The translations under genes were made by a program, and so were the position numbers. From Thermoplasmata archaeon (GTDB taxonomy: Archaea; Thermoplasmatota; Thermoplasmata; Thermoplasmatales; Thermoplasmataceae), in contig JAJZXP010000204.1 in the NCBI GenBank assembly GCA_021806345.1, forward strand, positions 1 to 16,099: a stretch of 16,099 bases of DNA, in the 5' to 3' direction. Positions 1 to 7,077 of the stretch are shown in pieces (position 1 is the stretch's first letter; every line of letters begins with the position of its first letter). The notes beneath the pieces were generated by a model, which was not told the origin of the DNA, did not search any database, and was given only the letters and a program-made list of their open reading frames with translations.

Positions 1-108
1 GAGAAATATCCTGAACCATTAAAAGCAATAAAGCAATTTAATAACCTTCTTTTAGACCTGACTGGCTTCGACTCAAAAGAAAGAAAAAAGAGGTTTTCTA
101 AAATTTAA
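1..108 (+). CDS. C-terminal end of an unidentified protein (5' end outside window)
   Basis: Frame 1 is open from the first base to a TAA at 106-108 and encodes the last 35 residues of a protein. The tail is hydrophilic and lysine-rich, ending in KERKKRFSKI. Nothing in it identifies a family. It could be any longer gene entering from the left, since codon use (AT-rich third positions) resembles the neighbours. It converges on the HTa gene, with 23 bp between the two stop codons. Confidence 0.5.
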   Translation, partial: EKYPEPLKAIKQFNNLLLDLTGFDSKERKKRFSKI

Positions 109-123
109 TATTTTTAACACACT

Positions 124-153
124 AAGCAAGATTATTTGTATTTTATCTTGCTT
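124..153 (-). terminator. Perfect 9-bp hairpin across the HTa stop codon
   Basis: AAGCAAGAT (124-132) and ATCTTGCTT (145-153) are perfect inverted repeats with a 12-nt AT-rich loop. The stop codon of the HTa gene (134-132 on the minus strand) lies inside the structure. No uninterrupted T run follows directly on either strand. An mRNA 3'-end or stability element, or a shared boundary for the two convergent genes, is as likely as a classical terminator. The structure is seen; the role is inferred. Confidence 0.4.
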
Positions 154-401
154 GAAGGTCTGAAGACAAACTTTTCCTTCTGGGGAACTTTGATCTCCTT
201 CCTTGTCTGTGGGTTCTTTGCCGTTCTGGGTTTCTGTGTCTTCCTCTCGAAGATACCAAATCCAGCCAGGTTAATCTTCTGTTTCCTGTTGGCCTCTGCT
301 ACCACTTCGTCAAGGAACTCCTTAATGACTTCCCTGGCAACCTTCTGTGTCTGTCCGGTCTTCTTTGAGACCTCCTTTGACAACTCACTTATGCCTACCA
401 T
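132..401 (-). CDS. hta: HTa, bacterial HU-like DNA-binding protein of Thermoplasmatales
   Basis: This 89-residue basic protein is the HU/IHF-type chromatin protein that replaces histones in Thermoplasmatales and is thought to have come from bacteria. It binds and wraps DNA as a dimer in the cytoplasm. The N-terminal helices (MVGISELSKEV, then TGQTQKVAREVI) are followed by the HU signature around residues 43-53 (INLAGFGIFER) and the basic beta-arm (TQKPRTAKNPQT) that enters the minor groove. It ends KFVFRPSSKIKYK, close to the Thermoplasma acidophilum HTa sequence as I remember it. I chose the ATG at 401 because HTa begins MVGIS; a TTG at 410 would add three residues. The gene stands alone, with an AT box about 30 nt upstream. 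Confidence 0.95.
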   Translation of the reverse strand: MVGISELSKEVSKKTGQTQKVAREVIKEFLDEVVAEANRKQKINLAGFGIFERKTQKPRTAKNPQTRKEIKVPQKEKFVFRPSSKIKYK

Positions 402-430
402 GTTTATCAATACATAATATACATACTACT

Positions 431-451
431 ATTAAAATATTTTTGTTTAAA
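431..451 (-). promoter_or_regulatory. Candidate TATA box of the HTa gene
   Basis: On the minus strand the stretch reads roughly TTTAAACAAAAATATTTTAAT and contains two AT boxes. The proximal one (431-440) would place transcription start within about 10 nt of the ATG at 401, giving a nearly leaderless message. Confidence 0.4.
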
Positions 452-514
452 GATTAGTAAATAACGTTAATTACATATATGTCAGATATTCAGGTCTTTT
501 GATAAAAATAAATA

Positions 515-551
515 ATGCAGATTTAGAAATGCATTTGGGAGAATTCTGCAT
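515..551. repeat. Inverted repeat in the leader of the glycosylase gene
   Basis: ATGCAGA (515-521) and TCTGCAT (545-551) are perfect 7-bp inverted repeats separated by 23 nt. They lie 37-73 nt before the chosen start at 588, next to AT boxes at about 504-516 and 552-560. It may be an operator or a leader hairpin, or chance; there is no direct evidence of function. Confidence 0.3.
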
Positions 552-587
552 CTATTTTATTAGGAAATTTTGATTTCTACTTTGGAA

Positions 588-1235
588 ATGGATGGAATAG
601 AGTTATCTGAAATACTAACATCTATCTATGGGAATCTCGGATGGTGGCCTGCGGAATCAAGTGAGGAGGTTATAATTGGAGCAATCCTTACACAGAACAC
701 CTCATGGAAAAATGTAGAGAAGGCTATGCAGAATTTGCGCAAAAAATCACTGAACACCCTTGAAGGAATTCACGCTTCAACTCCAAAAGACCTCATGGAA
801 TGCATAAAGCCTGCAGGATATTTTAATGTAAAATCACTATACCTCAGAGAAATCTCCAGTAAATTAATCGAATACGGGGGCATTGAAGAACTGAAGAAAT
901 TGGATGATATCCATCTGGAGCAATTCATCATAAACATCAAGGGAGTGGGAAAGGAAACCATGCAGGATATTATTCTGTATGCTTTCCATAGAAAGAAATT
1001 TGTAATAGATAAATACACGACCAGGCTCTTTCAAAGAATGGGAATATTGGAAAGCAATTCCATGGAAAATGTTACAAGATCAATTGAAGAAAACTTAAAA
1101 CTTGAGGAAATTAAAAACTTTCATGGAACCATAGTGGAGCTGTGCAAGGACTATTGCAGAAATAAACCACTTTGCAAAGAATGCCCATTGAACAAAACAT
1201 GTAAATATTATGAGAACGACTTTACTGAACCGTAA
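588..1235 (+). CDS. HhH-GPD DNA glycosylase of the endonuclease III superfamily, MagIII-like
   Basis: This 215-residue base-excision repair glycosylase should remove damaged bases, plausibly alkylated purines. LTQNTSW near the N terminus resembles MagIII (3-methyladenine glycosylase). The helix-hairpin-helix GVGKETM lies near residues 119-125, and the catalytic Asp is D141 in IDKYTT. The position of the endonuclease III Schiff-base lysine (GVGRKT) is Glu123 here, so a monofunctional glycosylase without lyase activity is expected. Cys190, 196, 199 and 205 form a C-x5-C-x2-C-x5-C set for a [4Fe-4S] cluster, one residue shorter than the usual first spacing. The start is uncertain: TTG 570 would add six residues, but ATG 588 fits an AT box at 552-560. 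The 3' end overlaps the aIF2-gamma gene by 28 bp. Confidence 0.85.
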   Translation: MDGIELSEILTSIYGNLGWWPAESSEEVIIGAILTQNTSWKNVEKAMQNLRKKSLNTLEGIHASTPKDLMECIKPAGYFNVKSLYLREISSKLIEYGGIEELKKLDDIHLEQFIINIKGVGKETMQDIILYAFHRKKFVIDKYTTRLFQRMGILESNSMENVTRSIEENLKLEEIKNFHGTIVELCKDYCRNKPLCKECPLNKTCKYYENDFTEP

Positions 1236-2434
1236 CCTATAAGTCTCCACCTGTTGGATATTCTTCTTCCAAGGGATATTCTTTCATCGGATTGAACAGC
1301 TACTGGATATCTCAGAGTAATCTCCAGTTCTCCTTCCCTGGCATTTGTAACTATTCCGATAGTGTTTGAAGTTCCTATGGTAAGCATAAGACTCTCTCTA
1401 GGTTTTATGGGCTCAACTTTCATATCCTCATCGAATCCAACGACTCTTTCAAGCAGGTGCGAGTCAGTGGAGATAAATGTGGCAACGGAAGGAACCTTGC
1501 CTGCTTTGCCTAGTATTCTCCCTGTGAGTGAGTCATTCTTCGTCAAGAATGGATCAAGATAGGTTCCAACCGCTGATAATCCTCCCGGGATTATCTTATC
1601 GTACGAACTGGATCCTGCCATGAGAGATGACACTTCAGAAAATACGTTCTCCCAAACCTGTTTATTTCCTTTGTTTAGCTGCAGTCCAGGTGCGATTTCT
1701 ATCTCGTCACCAACCTTTAGGACTCCCTGTACAAGTGATCCTCCCAGTACCCCGCCCTTAAGCTCAGAAGGCTTCATTCCAGGTTTGTTAATATCAAAAG
1801 AACGTGCAACATACATTATAGGATCGCTCTTTTCAGATTTCTTCGGAGTAGGAACAAATTCTTCTATTGCTTCAAAAACCCTGTCAATATTTCTGTTGTG
1901 ATATGCACTCACAGGTATTATGGGTGCCTTTTCGGCCACACTTCCCCTGACGAAGTTCTTTATTTCTTTATAGTTTTCAATCGCTCGTTCCTTTGTTACT
2001 AGATCAATCTTATTCTGAATTATTACTATATTCTTGATACCCATTATTTCCAACGCAATAAGATGCTCTCTAGTTTGGGGCTGGGGGCATTTTTCGTTTG
2101 CCGCAACAACAAGCAGTGCTCCGTCCATGATTGCAGAGCCAGAAAGCATGGTTGCCATTAATGTTTCATGTCCCGGTGCGTCCACTATGGATATAACTCT
2201 CTCAAGTTTGCAGTTTTCACCTTCATGCTTATTTGAGTATTTTTTCTGTCCATTTTCGCAAACATAAATTGGTGCGTCAGCGTACCCCAATTTTATTGAT
2301 ATTCCTCTCTTTATTTCCTCCGAGTGCACATCAGTCTTCTTTCCAGTCAGGGCCTTTGTAAGTGTGCTTTTACCATGATCAACGTGCCCCACCATTCCAA
2401 TATTTACAGTGGGTTGAGGAAGAACTTCCTTCAT
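1208..2434 (-). CDS. eif2g: Translation initiation factor aIF2, gamma subunit (GTPase)
   Basis: This 408-residue protein is the GTP-binding core of the archaeal aIF2 alpha-beta-gamma heterotrimer, which carries initiator Met-tRNA to the small ribosomal subunit. The G1 loop GHVDHGKST spans residues 16-24, G3 DAPGHE 85-90, G4 NKID 141-144 and G5 SA 176-177. Beta-barrel domains II and III follow, with GSLVQGVLKVGDEIEI and YLDPFLTKNDSLTG typical of the gamma subunit. The insertion that normally holds a four-cysteine zinc knuckle has only Cys59 and Cys75, so the knuckle looks degenerate. The ATG overlaps the eS6 stop codon (ATGA, 2431-2434), indicating one operon with translational coupling. The 3' end overlaps the convergent glycosylase gene. 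Confidence 0.97.
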   Translation of the reverse strand: MKEVLPQPTVNIGMVGHVDHGKSTLTKALTGKKTDVHSEEIKRGISIKLGYADAPIYVCENGQKKYSNKHEGENCKLERVISIVDAPGHETLMATMLSGSAIMDGALLVVAANEKCPQPQTREHLIALEIMGIKNIVIIQNKIDLVTKERAIENYKEIKNFVRGSVAEKAPIIPVSAYHNRNIDRVFEAIEEFVPTPKKSEKSDPIMYVARSFDINKPGMKPSELKGGVLGGSLVQGVLKVGDEIEIAPGLQLNKGNKQVWENVFSEVSSLMAGSSSYDKIIPGGLSAVGTYLDPFLTKNDSLTGRILGKAGKVPSVATFISTDSHLLERVVGFDEDMKVEPIKPRESLMLTIGTSNTIGIVTNAREGELEITLRYPVAVQSDERISLGRRISNRWRLIGYGSVKSFS

Positions 2435-2820
2435 TCTGCCTTTTCCTCAGGCTTTTCCAAGGGTGATGGACCATACTGTGTTACAACAAGATTTATCTGT
2501 GAAATGTCTGATCCAATAACTGCCCCTCTAAATGTGACTCTCTTTCTTACTCCCCTTTTGGCTCTTGCACCCTTTGTGTAAGTAACCAAAATTCTCTTTT
2601 TGCCAGCCATGAAAAGATCTGGTTTCATTGGGAAACCATCGATAGAGGAACCCCCTGTAATTTTCAATTTGTACCCTGGTAACTCAAAAAATATACCATC
2701 GATTTCTTCTCCTATTCTTCTTCCATTCAATAGACTGAGATTTTCTGGTTTGATTTCCTTCTTGTATGTTTTACCACTCTTCTGATCCGCTATAACGGCC
2801 AGAGAATTTCCACCTGCCAT
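2431..2820 (-). CDS. rps6e: Small-subunit ribosomal protein eS6
   Basis: This 129-residue archaeal/eukaryotic-type S6e protein is a component of the 30S subunit. Recognisable parts are the KTYKKEI stretch after an 11-residue lead, LNGRRIGEEIDG, LKITGGSSIDGFPM, and the basic TKGARAKRGVRKRVTFRG segment near residue 90. The archaeal length of about 125-130 residues is normal; the long eukaryotic C-terminal phosphorylated tail is absent. Start ATG 2820 is fixed by a strong GGAGG 7 nt upstream; a longer reading frame to 2844 would bury that ribosome-binding site in the coding region. It heads the operon with aIF2-gamma, an association seen in many archaea. Confidence 0.96.
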   Translation of the reverse strand: MAGGNSLAVIADQKSGKTYKKEIKPENLSLLNGRRIGEEIDGIFFELPGYKLKITGGSSIDGFPMKPDLFMAGKKRILVTYTKGARAKRGVRKRVTFRGAVIGSDISQINLVVTQYGPSPLEKPEEKAE

Positions 2821-2827
2821 TTTTAAT

Positions 2828-2832
2828 CCTCC
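2828..2832 (-). promoter_or_regulatory. Shine-Dalgarno site (GGAGG) of rps6e
   Basis: GGAGG on the minus strand is 7 nt from ATG 2820. This makes rps6e the one first-in-operon gene here with a clear leader and Shine-Dalgarno sequence, and it decides the start. Confidence 0.8.
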
Positions 2833-2860
2833 AATAGATTCCACGTCATGTTTAAATGGC

Positions 2861-2870
2861 TTATAAATTT
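2861..2870 (-). promoter_or_regulatory. TATA box of the rps6e-aIF2g operon
   Basis: AAATTTATAA on the minus strand lies about 45 nt before ATG 2820. Transcription would start near 2840 and give a leader of about 20 nt containing the GGAGG. Between this box and the MFS promoter (about 2871-2990) I see no further gene or clear structure. Confidence 0.5.
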
Positions 2871-2994
2871 ATCAATGATTTTCAACACATCCTTACTCAA
2901 GAGTCTGTTGAAATTAAGATTGTTACGGGGATCGTTCTTAATCTCATCAGATGCATAAAACAGTGAGAGTGCCAATCTCTAACATGTTATAAAG

Positions 2995-3010
2995 ATATAT
3001 TAAATATATA
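2995..3010 (+). promoter_or_regulatory. TATA box of the MFS gene
   Basis: The sequence ATATATTAAATATATA is centred about 25 nt before ATG 3027. No Shine-Dalgarno sequence is present between them, so a leaderless message is expected. Confidence 0.5.
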
Positions 3011-3026
3011 GTGAAGTTATAATTTC

Positions 3027-4397
3027 ATGGTAGAAAAAAATGCTAGCCAAGGTTCCAGTGATGAAAATATAACTGGAAGATTGGAAAGATTACCATTCAG
3101 TAGGTTTCACGTGAAGTTTGCACTCATGTTGACCAGCGGAGAATGGGCAGAAAGTTTGATGCTGTTGGGCAACGGTGCCATTTTGTTTTTTGTGGCAACT
3201 TATTTTGGACTAACTGGTAATTTATCGACATATGCTCTCCCAGCCTTTTTCTTTGTGGGAGAATTCATTGGGTCAATCATGTTTGGAAGAATTGCTGATA
3301 CCCGTGGGAGGAAGGCAGTTTTCCTATACAACCAACTAATTTTCGGGCTGGGAATGATAATTGCTGGATTTATGTTTAACTGGCAACTAGTAGCCATTTT
3401 CGTCCTTATAGGTGGAATCGGTGTAGGAGGGGAATTCCCGCTTGTCGACAGTTATGGTACGGAAATATTCAGCAAAAAGAACAGGGGAGCATGGCTTGCT
3501 TTGATATACACCATAGCAGTAACAGCAGCCCCAATAATCATCTGGATATGCTCATTTTTGAATCCTGCAAGTTACTACGGGTTCAGAATACCTCTGTGGT
3601 TTATGGGAAGCGCAGGAATACTTGTTTGGTTGATAAGGTTCAGGTTGAAAGAATCACCAAGATGGCTATCAATCCACGGAAAGATGACCGAAGCAAAAGA
3701 CGAAATGGATAGAATAGAAGAAGAAGTGAAGAAAGAAACAGGTCTCAAAGAATTACCACCAATCGAAGAAACCATAACCAATCAGGTTAGAGTTTCAAAA
3801 TTCAAGGAAATATTTGCAGAAGACGTGAGGAAAACCACAATTATGATGGCCATATTCATGTTCTTCCAGTCTGGAATATTTTACGGATTTGTCGTATTTG
3901 CGCCAGGACTCGTTGCGGTAACATACCCGACCAGTGATCCTCTGGGAGGAGCTGCAGTAATATTTTCAGGATTCGTTGTGGGAAGCATATTCAACATATT
4001 CATAATTGATAAAATAGAAAGAAAGTGGGGCATAATCATATTTGCAATTCTAGGTGGAGTATTCGGCACCTTATTTGGAGTAATCCATGGTTTTGACGAA
4101 GTAGTAGCGATGGGTTTCCTCACGTCCTTTATGCTCTGGAATTTTTCGAATTTTATGCACCAGTACAATGCAGAAATATTCCCGACAAGAGTAAGGACAA
4201 CCGCTGCTGGATTCGTTTATTCAATAAGCAGAATATCAACAACAATAATAGTACTGTTCATAGCTTTCTTCATTGGGGCCAAGAATGCAATCGGCATTTT
4301 CACACTGATCTGGATATTTGTCATAATATGCAGTGCTGTGCTTATACTTCTAGGACCTTTGACCACGAAAAAATACGTAGAACAGATTGCCCAGTAA
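3027..4397 (+). CDS. Major facilitator superfamily transporter, probable organic-acid carrier
   Basis: This 456-residue protein has about 12 hydrophobic helices in two halves joined by a charged loop (about residues 218-262). Motif A is GRIADTRGRK at 87-96. ESPRWL at 209-214 closes the first half, as in sugar-porter/SV2/aromatic-acid-type MFS carriers. The second-half signature YNAEIFPTRVRTTAAG is also of that group. It sits in the cytoplasmic membrane and likely works by proton symport, plausible for an acidophile. It lies 52 bp upstream of the DRE-TIM and CoA-transferase genes on the same strand but appears to have its own promoter. The context suggests import or export of the acid that cluster handles; the substrate is an inference. 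Confidence 0.9.
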   Translation: MVEKNASQGSSDENITGRLERLPFSRFHVKFALMLTSGEWAESLMLLGNGAILFFVATYFGLTGNLSTYALPAFFFVGEFIGSIMFGRIADTRGRKAVFLYNQLIFGLGMIIAGFMFNWQLVAIFVLIGGIGVGGEFPLVDSYGTEIFSKKNRGAWLALIYTIAVTAAPIIIWICSFLNPASYYGFRIPLWFMGSAGILVWLIRFRLKESPRWLSIHGKMTEAKDEMDRIEEEVKKETGLKELPPIEETITNQVRVSKFKEIFAEDVRKTTIMMAIFMFFQSGIFYGFVVFAPGLVAVTYPTSDPLGGAAVIFSGFVVGSIFNIFIIDKIERKWGIIIFAILGGVFGTLFGVIHGFDEVVAMGFLTSFMLWNFSNFMHQYNAEIFPTRVRTTAAGFVYSISRISTTIIVLFIAFFIGAKNAIGIFTLIWIFVIICSAVLILLGPLTTKKYVEQIAQ

Positions 4398-4449
4398 TTT
4401 TTAATGGGTTACAAATTTTTTTTAAATATTTTTATTTCATTCACCATTT
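4398..4449 (+). promoter_or_regulatory. T-rich terminator of the MFS gene and TATA box of the DRE-TIM gene
   Basis: After the MFS stop there are T runs (TTTTT at 4398-4402, eight T at 4416-4423), as in archaeal intrinsic termination. TTTAAATATTTTTA at 4421-4434 is centred about 23-26 nt before ATG 4450, so transcription should start at or next to the ATG. No hairpin is evident. Confidence 0.45.
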
Positions 4450-5496
4450 ATGATCACCGATGATACATTGAGGGAGGGTATGCAGGCCCCAGGAATTGCT
4501 TTCAGTCCTAAAGAGAAAGTTGATCTTGCGGAAGCGATTCATAAGTGTGGGATTGAAAGAATGCTTTTTTCCTATCCATCAGCACATTCCAGTGAGGAAG
4601 AGTCAATCAGATTGCTTCAAAATAAGAAAATCTTTAAGGAATTATATGGGTTGGGAAGGGCTATCAGGGAAGACATTGATAAAATTTATTCTACCGGTGC
4701 GATGATTTCCCTGCACTTTCCATTTCAGTACAAATCGTTGGATCAGGTCTATGAAGATATTGCTTATGCAGTCTCATTGGGACAAATGGTTGAGGTCTCA
4801 GTCATCGATATCACTCAATACTCCATTGAATCTCTGGTGAAAATTGTAAACAAACTATCGGAAATAGGGGTACAAACCATACAGCTTCCAGATACCATGG
4901 GGAAGGCAACTCCAGAATTAATTAGAAGGGTTGTATCCGCAGCAAAAAGACAGAAAAATTCAGAAATTGGAGTGCATTGCCACAACGACAGGGGAACATC
5001 AATAGCAAATGCAATTGCCGGAGTGGATGCTGGAGCAGATCATGTAGATGCAACGTTTCTTGGGATAGGGGAAAGGAATGGCATTACGGACATGATTTCA
5101 ATTTCAAGCTACATGAATGAAAGAGGAATGGAAACGGAATTAAATATGAAAGAAATGGTAAAGTTTTCTAGAAACCTTTTTGATATAATTGTAAAGAAGG
5201 CAGGTATTGAGTTCTTCGCAAAAAACATACCAAATATAGGGGAAAACATAGGAGTTCATACTGCTGGGACACATGCTGCTTTTGGAGATGTATTCCACGG
5301 TTCCAACTATTCGGTAAATGTTTACACAGGAAGATCCATGCTTGAAAAAATACTGAATCAGAGTGAAATTGTTCTGGATAAGGAAAAAATGAAAAAATTG
5401 ATGAAACTGGTAAAGGATAGATCAGCAGAAGAGGGGAGAGTTATTCTTGCCAATGAAATAGTAATGGAGGCGAAAGGTTTTGTACAGGGTAATTGA
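4450..5496 (+). CDS. DRE-TIM metallolyase family enzyme (isopropylmalate/citramalate/homocitrate synthase-like), catalytic domain only
   Basis: This 348-residue TIM-barrel enzyme belongs to the family that joins or cleaves 2-oxo acids and acyl-CoA. The metal-binding Asp is D4 in TDDTLREGMQ (usual form RDTTLRDGEQ), with Arg8 following. The second metal site is H176-C-H178-N-D. GIGERNG matches the GxGERAG segment of Claisen-condensing synthases. It lacks the CxP segment around the catalytic Cys of HMG-CoA lyase. HTAGTH near residue 270 replaces the usual HxSGIH. The C-terminal LeuA-type allosteric domain is missing, so feedback control is unlikely. The start is firm: an in-frame stop lies just upstream and the TATA box fits a leaderless ATG. 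It is co-directional with, and overlaps, the CoA-transferase gene. Citramalate synthase and an acyl-CoA lyase are both possible. Confidence 0.88.
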   Translation: MITDDTLREGMQAPGIAFSPKEKVDLAEAIHKCGIERMLFSYPSAHSSEEESIRLLQNKKIFKELYGLGRAIREDIDKIYSTGAMISLHFPFQYKSLDQVYEDIAYAVSLGQMVEVSVIDITQYSIESLVKIVNKLSEIGVQTIQLPDTMGKATPELIRRVVSAAKRQKNSEIGVHCHNDRGTSIANAIAGVDAGADHVDATFLGIGERNGITDMISISSYMNERGMETELNMKEMVKFSRNLFDIIVKKAGIEFFAKNIPNIGENIGVHTAGTHAAFGDVFHGSNYSVNVYTGRSMLEKILNQSEIVLDKEKMKKLMKLVKDRSAEEGRVILANEIVMEAKGFVQGN

Positions 5497-6601
5497 ACTC
5501 GGTCATATCGTCGCAGGACCAACAGCCGGACTGATTCTATCCCAGATGAATTTCGAGGTCATTAAGGTTGAGAAACCTGGAAGTGGGGATATAGCAAGAA
5601 AGCTGACTGGAGAAAGTGCAGGATCATTTGCATACTTCAACAGAAACAAGAAAAGTGTTGAGATCAACACAAAGCTTCCTGTTGGAAAGGAAGCACTGGT
5701 AAGGCTGATTAAGTCTGCAGACATAATCATCGATAATTTCAGTGCTGACTACATGGTGAAATTGGGACTGCCATACGAGGAGTTGAAGAAAATAAATCCC
5801 AAAATTATTTACGTTACAATTAGGGGATACAGTTCACCCTCAGGCCAGGGAAGGAGATCTCTTGATTATCCAATTGAAATAGATTCAGGTATCGCATACA
5901 TGAATGGCCTGAGCGGGCGTCCCATGAGAGTTGGCGCATCCCTTGTGGATATGTTTTCTGCATCAATGGCTGTCATTGGAATTTACGATGCGTTATTAAA
6001 GAGAGAAAAAACAGGAAAAGGAGGAATAATCGATTGTTCCCTTTTCGGCAGCGCAATGTTCATGATCGGTCAGCACATTTCAACGTACCAGATAAATGAA
6101 AAGGAATTGCTTCCAATCAATGAAGCAGGATTTGCATGGGGAATTTATGATTTTTTTAAAAGTGAAGACGGGAAAAATGTTTTCATTGCGGTAACGACGG
6201 ATGATCAATGGAAAAAATTCTGCAGGGCATTCAATTTCGACGAGGAAATTTGGGGAAAATATTCATCAAATGAAATTCGTTTCAAAAATAGGCATGTGCT
6301 TTTACCCATTATTTCAGTTGAAGTTGAGAAATATTCATTTGACGTTCTGAAGCAAATACTGGAAAAAAACCAGATAGTTTACTCCCTGTTGAGAAGACCA
6401 TGGGAATTACTTCAGGACAGTGAAAGTAGAAATGAAATGAATGATGTAAATTACGGTGGGAAAAAGATGAAGCTTCCCAAGGCGCCAATGTCGCAAAAAA
6501 GGGAAGAAGAGGTACCCAAAATAGGAGATTCCAATAAGGAAATACTGACTTCACTGAACTTCGAAGAAAGTGAAATTGCCAGGATCACTTCTCCGGAGTA
6601 A
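5480..6601 (+). CDS. Class III CoA-transferase (CaiB/BaiF family)
   Basis: This 373-residue cytosolic CoA-transferase moves CoA between carboxylic acids through an aspartyl-CoA anhydride. The N terminus (VIELGHIVAGPTAG) and NRNKKSVEI near residue 55 are family signatures. The probable catalytic Asp is D157 in GASLVDMFSAS. The C-terminal region is shorter than in formyl-CoA transferase (about 428 residues). The only start that retains the N-terminal motif is TTG 5480, which lies inside the preceding gene (17-bp overlap), with GGAGG at 5466-5470 nine bases upstream. This indicates translational coupling with the DRE-TIM enzyme. Family members act on succinate, citramalate, itaconate, glutarate, HMG, mesaconate and others, so the substrate stays open. 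The 3' end overlaps the convergent small-subunit gene by 17 bp. Confidence 0.92.
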   Translation: MYRVIELGHIVAGPTAGLILSQMNFEVIKVEKPGSGDIARKLTGESAGSFAYFNRNKKSVEINTKLPVGKEALVRLIKSADIIIDNFSADYMVKLGLPYEELKKINPKIIYVTIRGYSSPSGQGRRSLDYPIEIDSGIAYMNGLSGRPMRVGASLVDMFSASMAVIGIYDALLKREKTGKGGIIDCSLFGSAMFMIGQHISTYQINEKELLPINEAGFAWGIYDFFKSEDGKNVFIAVTTDDQWKKFCRAFNFDEEIWGKYSSNEIRFKNRHVLLPIISVEVEKYSFDVLKQILEKNQIVYSLLRRPWELLQDSESRNEMNDVNYGGKKMKLPKAPMSQKREEEVPKIGDSNKEILTSLNFEESEIARITSPE

Positions 6602-7076
6602 TTTCTCCACTCAGCATTTTTTTAGCATATTCCACCATACCGCCTTCCCTGATTATATCCATGGGTATTCCCTGGGGCTTTCTGAATCTGAAAGATATGT
6701 TTTCATTCATGATTTCTGACTTTTCCCATAAAACTTCTACCTCCTCTCCATCTTCAATCTGAAAATCATCGATCCATGTACAGGGTATGATTCCAACGTT
6801 TACAGCATTTCTGAAGAATAGTCTTGAAAAATCTTTTGCTATGATCAGATCGATTCCTATCAATTTCAAAAGTGCAGGGGCCTGCTCTCTTGATGATCCA
6901 GTTCCGAAATTTTCTCCTGCAATTACCACGTCACCTTTCCTGGCTATATTAAAGAAGTTCGGGTATATGGATTCAAGACAGTGCGGCACCTGTTTTTCCA
7001 ATGAAAGGTGAAGATACGGTCCGGGAGCTATCACATCAGTATCAACATTGTTTCCCAATTTTATGATTTTTACCAT
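6585..7076 (-). CDS. Aconitase-family hydro-lyase, small (swivel) subunit, LeuD/HacB-like
   Basis: This 163-residue swivel-domain subunit pairs with the large [4Fe-4S] subunit encoded just upstream. NNVDTDVIAP at residues 9-18 and GENFGTGSSREQAP at 54-67 are the LeuD signatures; Ser61, Ser62 and Arg63 form part of the active site. The substrate loop reads Y21-L-H-L-S. As I recall, methanogen homoaconitase has YLRT here and isopropylmalate isomerase a hydrophobic YLV type, so this loop fits neither. The start is ATG 7076, one base after the large-subunit stop, with GGTGAT as ribosome-binding site. GTG 7085 would overlap by 8 bp. Confidence 0.92.
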   Translation of the reverse strand: MVKIIKLGNNVDTDVIAPGPYLHLSLEKQVPHCLESIYPNFFNIARKGDVVIAGENFGTGSSREQAPALLKLIGIDLIIAKDFSRLFFRNAVNVGIIPCTWIDDFQIEDGEEVEVLWEKSEIMNENISFRFRKPQGIPMDIIREGGMVEYAKKMLSGEITPEK

Positions 7077-7077
7077 T

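Noticed and set aside
136..417. 93-residue open frame on the plus strand across HTa
   Set aside because: It is the complement of the HTa gene, with no family features; HTa itself is unmistakable.
4450..5496. HMG-CoA lyase
   Set aside because: The GIGERNG segment replaces the GLGGCPYA-type catalytic-cysteine segment of HMG-CoA lyase, and the N-terminal motif is of the synthase type.
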